From positions 1-15,748 of the forward strand of contig DXYE01000062.1 in the NCBI GenBank assembly GCA_019415985.1: a stretch of 15,748 nucleotides of DNA, read 5' to 3'. The stretch comes from Clostridiales bacterium (lineage in GTDB: Bacteria > Bacillota > Clostridia > Oscillospirales > CAG-272). The translations under genes and the position numbers were made by a program. How positions within the stretch are numbered: position 1 is the first letter of the stretch; each line of letters begins with the position of its first letter. Positions 14,858 through 15,748 of the stretch are shown piece after piece. The notes under the pieces were generated by a model. That model saw nothing but the letters and a program-made list of their open reading frames with translations. It was not told the DNA's origin and made no database searches.

Positions 14858-15185
14858 CTAATTTTGTGTTGAGAATGAATTTTTATCAATTAATCCTGTT
14901 CTGTCAAGTCCAACCAGAAGACGTACCGCATCTTCGGATAAATTAATTTCGAGAATCTCATTTTCGCCGCCCTGTCCGAAAAGCAAGCCCTTGTGAACCA
15001 ATTTTGTAATTGTCGGTTTGTAGAAAGGATTGTCAATATCTCCAACCGTTTTATATATTGTTTTTCTCGGCCTCAAGCTGTTTCAGTGCTTCGTTCAGCT
15101 TTTCCTGTGTTTTCATGACTTCTGCCGAAATATCCAAGGCTGCATTTTCCCTTTATGTTTAAAAGGGTTCTGTAACTCTTTCTAT
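14858..15185 (-). pseudogene. Remnant of an unidentified gene broken by homopolymer indels
   Basis: The minus strand reads as a plausible protein only if three frame changes are corrected, each at an A or T run. The pieces are ERVTEPF (15182-15162), KHKGK, NAALDISAEVMKTQEKLNEALKQLEAEK (to about 15066), then TIYKTVGDIDNPFYKP and a 50-residue tail ending SFSTQN at TAG 14860-14858. The corrections are one T fewer at 15161-15164, one A more at 15145-15148, and one A fewer at 15061-15065. The joined piece is about 105 residues, with a coiled-coil-like Glu/Lys/Leu stretch, and lacks a start. I do not recognise the family. It is probably a decayed C-terminal fragment. Confidence 0.5.
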
Positions 15186-15748
15186 GAAACCATAAAGCGA
15201 ATAAAGTACAATATATAGACTGTTTAAAAATTTATAGCGCTACGAATGTGCTTGTTGTAGAACCCATCATTGCTATGCAAAAAATTCACTGAAAAAGGCT
15301 GACAGAGAAAGCCATACAAGTATCTTTGCAGGTGATACCGCAGCAATGCAGATTTTTTTCTTATATATCATATATCCTGCAACGACACATGAGGGTATGA
15401 AAGACGGGTTTGGATGCGTAATAGCTATTCTTTCAACCACGCAATGTTTTGCTTAAAAGGGCGTTTCTTCATTTCGCATTCTTCAATGATGTTGAAAATG
15501 AACTTAAAGTCACAGTGAAATATATGGCAAGCATCGTGATATCATGTGCAAAGATTTGCGGCAACGTCTGTCTCAAATTAAATAGTTCTATGAACCAAAG
15601 CAAGCGGGACGCTGTTTCAGCGGCATCCCGTTTTTATTTAAAACTCCTGTTCGTTTAACTTGTATAATTCAGGCATACCAATATCTTTGTTATGCATTAC
15701 GACTATATTTGACGCAGTTCCACTATTTTAGTAATAATTCAACACAAT
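15186..15748. other. Gene-free right end with one terminator-like hairpin
   Basis: No intact gene. The 69-codon plus frame at 15449-15658 runs through the hairpin at 15605-15635 and is not believed. TATAAT at 15663-15668 has no -35. The end of the window may include the upstream region of a gene lying outside. Confidence 0.4.
15605..15635 (+). terminator. Terminator-like hairpin without an assigned gene
   Basis: CGGGA (15605-15609) pairs with TCCCG (15626-15630), and CGCTG pairs with CAGCG around a TTT loop, with a 3-nt bulge (GCA) on the 3' side; five Ts and then ATTT follow. No gene reads into it. Confidence 0.6.

Noticed and set aside
15449..15658. 69-codon frame at the right end
   Set aside because: Spans a terminator-like hairpin and has no ribosome site or family signal.

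Overview
The window looks like chromosomal DNA of a low-to-moderate GC, Gram-positive (monoderm) Firmicute, most likely in Clostridia. Reasons: AGGAGG-type ribosome binding sites, consensus TTGACA/TATAAT promoters, GC-stem plus T-run terminators, Gram-positive-style lipoproteins, a SigH-like sigma factor, a split transketolase, and an RNase P RNA that I read as ancestral type A rather than the Bacillus type B. There is no sign of prophage, insertion sequence, CRISPR or an obvious transferred island.

Layout. Position 1-122 is the tail of an RNHCP-domain zinc protein. A DUF4432 aldose-1-epimerase-like protein follows, then a translationally coupled HAD phosphatase/Nudix hydrolase pair (1473-2608). 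Positions 2819-3194 hold rnpB with a textbook promoter. It converges on rpsT (minus strand, TTG start) across a strong hairpin terminator. Divergent from rpsT are a SigH-like sigma factor and a small four-CxxC zinc-ribbon gene. The gap between those two contains a degenerate tRNA-like structure. A NYN-domain ribonuclease-like protein and a secreted, membrane-anchored protein with a CBM9-like domain come next.

Two lipoprotein genes lie on the minus strand (8162-10295 and 10895-11746). The first, long and very acidic, carries a one-base frameshift just after its signal peptide. Facing the other way, the two transketolase subunits (12510-14425) form an operon with a strong promoter and terminator. 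The last 1.3 kb has no intact gene, only a minus-strand remnant broken by several homopolymer indels (about 14858-15185).

How the genes work together: mostly housekeeping functions (tRNA processing, ribosome, pentose phosphate carbon flow, metabolite repair) mixed with cell-surface proteins of unknown role. I see no convincing complete new defence or mobile system. The most unusual items are the tRNA-like leader before the zinc-ribbon gene, the frameshifted lipoprotein and the repeats and palindromes in its upstream DNA, and the structured 122-nt spacer inside the transketolase operon.
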